64,000 nt of DNA. Source: an uncultured Spirochaetia bacterium (GTDB lineage: Bacteria > Spirochaetota > Spirochaetia > JABEVK01). Location: positions 1-64,000 of the forward strand of contig CALGPJ010000026.1 in assembly GCA_937960645.1 (NCBI GenBank), written 5' to 3'. Numbering within the stretch: the first letter of the stretch is position 1; every line of letters starts with the position of its first letter. The notes under the pieces are model-generated. The model made no database searches and was not told the origin of the DNA. It saw only the letters and a program-made list of their open reading frames with translations. A program made the position numbers and the translations under genes. This document shows, piece by piece, positions 62,430-64,000 of the stretch.

Positions 62430-62990
62430 ATGCCGATCATCAATTCCCGGCTTCCCGAACTGAGCCTCAAAGCCTTTCACAAGGGCGAGTTCCGCGATAT
62501 CCACCTGGGCGACTACAAGGGCCGGTGGTTGCTCATCCTCTTCTATCCGGCAGACTTCACCTTCGTGTGTCCCACCGAACTCAGCGACCTGGCCGATCAT
62601 TACGCGGAGTTCACCCAGGAAGGGGCCGAGGTGTTCAGTGTGAGCACCGACACCGAGTATTCCCACTTTGCCTGGCACCAATCTTCGCCCACCATCGGCA
62701 AGATCCAGTTTCCCATGCTTGCCGATCCGACCGGCAAGTTTGCCCGGGCCCTGGACGTGCTAAACGAAGACACCGGCCTGGCGCAGCGGGGAACCTTTAT
62801 CGTGGACCCCGATGGCCTGATCAAAGTCGCCGAGATCACCGACGACGGAATCGGCCGCAGTGCCGCCGAGGCTCTGCGCAAGCTCCAGGCCGCCAAGTAC
62901 GTCCGGGAGCACGGCGAGGTCTGTCCCGCCAACTGGAAGCCGGGACAAAAAACCCTCAAACCCGGCAAGGACCTGGTTGGCAAGATCTAG
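62430..62990 (+). CDS. ahpC: Peroxiredoxin (AhpC type, 2-Cys)
   Basis: A 186-residue typical 2-Cys peroxiredoxin that reduces hydrogen peroxide and organic peroxides. The peroxidatic Cys47 is in FTFVCPTE and the resolving Cys is in GEVCPANW near residue 166. Length and the C-terminal KPGKDLVGKI are those of AhpC. AAAGGAGA precedes ATG 62430. No AhpF gene is adjacent, so the reductant is unknown (thioredoxin or similar). Confidence 0.95.
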   Translation: MPIINSRLPELSLKAFHKGEFRDIHLGDYKGRWLLILFYPADFTFVCPTELSDLADHYAEFTQEGAEVFSVSTDTEYSHFAWHQSSPTIGKIQFPMLADPTGKFARALDVLNEDTGLAQRGTFIVDPDGLIKVAEITDDGIGRSAAEALRKLQAAKYVREHGEVCPANWKPGQKTLKPGKDLVGKI

Positions 62991-63000
62991 GTAACAGGGC

Positions 63001-63657
63001 TCAGGGCCGGGCTCTCGTTTCCCGAACATACCCGCAAAGATCGTTCAGGGCGCAGTTGTCGCACCCAGGCCGGTGCGCCTTGCACACCAGCCGCCCGTGG
63101 AGGTTGATCCTCATGCTGAAGGGGTAACTGCGCTCGGGCGCCACCAGCCGGGCCAGTTCCCCCTCGATGGCGTCCGGGCTATTTGACGTTGTCAGTCCCA
63201 GCCTCCGGACCACTCGGGCAAAGTGGGTGTCCACGATGATCGCGGGAAGGCCGCCCAGGGCCCCCCGAAGCACGTTGGCGCTCTTGCGGCCGACACCCGG
63301 AAGTTGCAACAGTTCCTCCATGTCCATCGGCACCTCGCCCCCGCGCGCACACAGCATCCGGGCGGCTTGTTTCAGGTTACGGGCCTTAACCCGATAAAAG
63401 CCGGTGGAGAAGACGGCCCTTTCGAGCTCGTCGATCGGCGCCTCGGCCCAGTCGCAGGGACCTGGCCACCTTTCGAACAGCGACGGCAGGATCCGGTTGA
63501 CCTGCGCGTCCGTGGACTGGGCCGAGAGCACCACCCCCACCAGCAGTTCGAAGGGGTTGCGGTAATGGAGAAAGGGCTGAACCTCGGGGTAGAGCCCCTC
63601 GAGCAGGCTGTCCACCCGCTGTGCCAGCTGGGCGATTTGCGGTTGACCATCGAGCAT
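63001..63657 (-). CDS. nth: Endonuclease III (DNA glycosylase/AP lyase)
   Basis: A 218-residue base-excision repair enzyme that removes oxidised pyrimidines. The helix-hairpin-helix LPGVGRKSANV holds the catalytic K125, the Asp is D143 in IVDTHFARV, and four cysteines C192, C199, C202 and C208 (C-x6-C-x2-C-x5-C) bind a [4Fe-4S] cluster. ATG 63657 is chosen because the longer frame only reads through the tRNA genes; a -10 box ends six bases before it. Confidence 0.95.
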   Translation of the reverse strand: MLDGQPQIAQLAQRVDSLLEGLYPEVQPFLHYRNPFELLVGVVLSAQSTDAQVNRILPSLFERWPGPCDWAEAPIDELERAVFSTGFYRVKARNLKQAARMLCARGGEVPMDMEELLQLPGVGRKSANVLRGALGGLPAIIVDTHFARVVRRLGLTTSNSPDAIEGELARLVAPERSYPFSMRINLHGRLVCKAHRPGCDNCALNDLCGYVRETRARP

Positions 63658-63671
63658 GGTTCCACTATAGT
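63643..63671 (+). promoter_or_regulatory. Predicted promoter of the tRNA-Pro cluster
   Basis: TTGACC (63643-63648), 17-base spacer, TATAGT (63666-63671). Transcription should start near 63678, just before the first tRNA. The -35 box lies in the nth coding region on the other strand. Confidence 0.7.
63664..63669 (-). promoter_or_regulatory. Predicted -10 box of nth
   Basis: Minus strand TATAGT, six bases before ATG 63657. Together with the tRNA -10 box it forms the palindrome ACTATAGT (63664-63671), so both directions use the same eight bases. A convincing -35 box is not seen; the position is within the first tRNA-Pro gene. Confidence 0.5.
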
Positions 63672-63681
63672 ACCAGGTGAT

Positions 63682-63755
63682 CGGGATGTGGCCCAGTGGT
63701 CTAAGGCGCCTGGTTCGGGACCAGGAGATCGGCGGTTCAAATCCGCCCATCCCGA
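63682..63755 (+). tRNA. tRNA-Pro (anticodon CGG)
   Basis: Acceptor arms CGGGATG and CATCCCG pair fully; anticodon stem CCTGG/CCAGG holds the loop TTCGGGA; T-arm GGCGG/CCGCC around TTCAAAT. CCA is not encoded. Reads CCG. Confidence 0.95.
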
Positions 63756-63762
63756 TATTGAC

Positions 63763-63836
63763 CGGGATGTGGCCCAGTGGTCTAAGGCGCCTGCTTTGGG
63801 AGCAGGATAGCGGCGGTTCGAATCCGCCCATCCCGA
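63763..63836 (+). tRNA. tRNA-Pro (anticodon TGG)
   Basis: Seven bases after the first tRNA-Pro and nearly identical to it. Anticodon stem CCTGC/GCAGG with loop TTTGGGA; acceptor CGGGATG/CATCCCG. Reads CCA and probably CCT/CCC/CCG by wobble. CCA is not encoded. Likely cotranscribed with its neighbours. Confidence 0.95.
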
Positions 63837-63840
63837 AAGG

Positions 63841-63914
63841 GGTCCCATAGCTCAGCTGGATAGAGCAGCAGCCTTCTAAGCTGCGGGTCGCCCGTTCGAG
63901 TCGGGCTGGGGCCG
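63841..63914 (+). tRNA. tRNA-Arg (anticodon TCT)
   Basis: Acceptor GGTCCCA/TGGGGCC (one G-T pair), anticodon stem GCAGC/GCTGC with loop CTTCTAA, T-arm GCCCG/CGGGC with TTCGAGT. Reads AGA/AGG. CCA is not encoded. Four bases after tRNA-Pro(TGG). Confidence 0.95.
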
Positions 63915-63915
63915 G

Positions 63916-64000
63916 GTGGAACTGCCTCTCGACTATGCCTTTTTCCTCATCCTCCTGGCGGGCTGGACCCTCGGTAAACTCACCGAATTTCTGAAACTCT
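63916..64000 (+). CDS. Start of a membrane protein, possibly cation/proton antiporter (3' end outside window)
   Basis: An open frame from GTG 63916, one base after tRNA-Arg, runs to the window end. It begins with ELPLDYAFFLILLAGWTLGKL, a membrane helix followed by LGKLTEF, which resembles the first helix of Kef/NhaP-type antiporters. Only 28 residues are visible and no Shine-Dalgarno site is present apart from bases within the tRNA, so start and function are tentative. Confidence 0.4.
   Translation, partial: MELPLDYAFFLILLAGWTLGKLTEFLKL

Noticed and set aside
63658..63831. Longer N-terminus of Nth reading through two tRNA genes
   Set aside because: The added residues are the repeated translation of two near-identical tRNA-Pro genes (RLRPLGHIP twice) and have no counterpart in endonuclease III.
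1..64000. CRISPR arrays, insertion sequences, prophage or integrase genes
   Set aside because: No regularly spaced direct repeats, no transposase-like proteins and no phage genes were seen on either strand.

Overview
The window is gene-dense, high-GC bacterial chromosome with about 54 protein genes, three tRNA genes and no mobile element or CRISPR array that I can see. It suggests a free-living, anaerobic or microaerophilic, high-GC member of the Spirochaetota. That placement is inference. It rests on two very large membrane-anchored coiled-coil proteins, a XPB-type helicase, a FabV/TER reductase (well known from Treponema denticola), archaeal-type ProRS and eukaryote-like IleRS, a DUF2259 secreted protein, many lipoproteins, a class III adenylate cyclase and a SpoIIE/STAS/anti-sigma cluster. 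A flavodiiron protein and a peroxiredoxin point to an anaerobe that must handle O2, NO and peroxides. I would not name a genus.

Layout. 1-6.4 kb: end of a TPR gene, XPB-like helicase, flavodiiron protein, a lipoprotein, and a substrate-binding protein followed by a fused permease-ATPase. 6.4-13.8 kb: an unbroken plus-strand chain of moxR, DUF58 and DUF4129-type genes (envelope or complex assembly), then fabV, pyrK, pyrD, folB and folE. 13.8-18.5 kb: an arginyltransferase-like protein and a lipoprotein, then transketolase and a HAD phosphatase. 18.5-29.4 kb: a 1010-residue coiled-coil protein, an adenylate cyclase, an 827-residue coiled-coil protein coupled to a patatin lipase, comEC and rsmA. 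29.4-32.1 kb: pta-dapB-dapA operon.

32-43 kb: secreted glycosidase-like protein, small secreted protein, two divergent CDP-alcohol phosphatidyltransferases, a Taq-type carboxypeptidase, a glycogen-binding-module/tyrosine-phosphatase fusion that recalls laforin, an EF-G paralogue and a c-di-GMP phosphodiesterase. 43-52 kb: ileS-lipoprotein-hisH-hisF, facing proS-lipoprotein-outer-membrane protein, then DUF2259. 52-56 kb: membrane protein and a partner-switching module (anti-sigma kinase, STAS, SpoIIE phosphatase). 56-64 kb: dusA, a TPR-GAF-diguanylate cyclase, pgm-dnaQ, peroxiredoxin, nth, two tRNA-Pro, one tRNA-Arg and the start of a membrane protein. No gap between genes exceeds 300 bases.

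The strongest system-level signal is in the promoters. At a dozen or so genes a -35/-10 pair sits so that the -10 box ends only 5-8 bases before the start codon, usually with no Shine-Dalgarno site, predicting leaderless mRNAs. Two divergent pairs (near 6.37 kb and 35.13 kb) share one palindromic TTGTCAA as the -35 box of both promoters, and nth and the tRNA-Pro gene share a palindromic -10 box, ACTATAGT. These predictions come from reading the sequence only.
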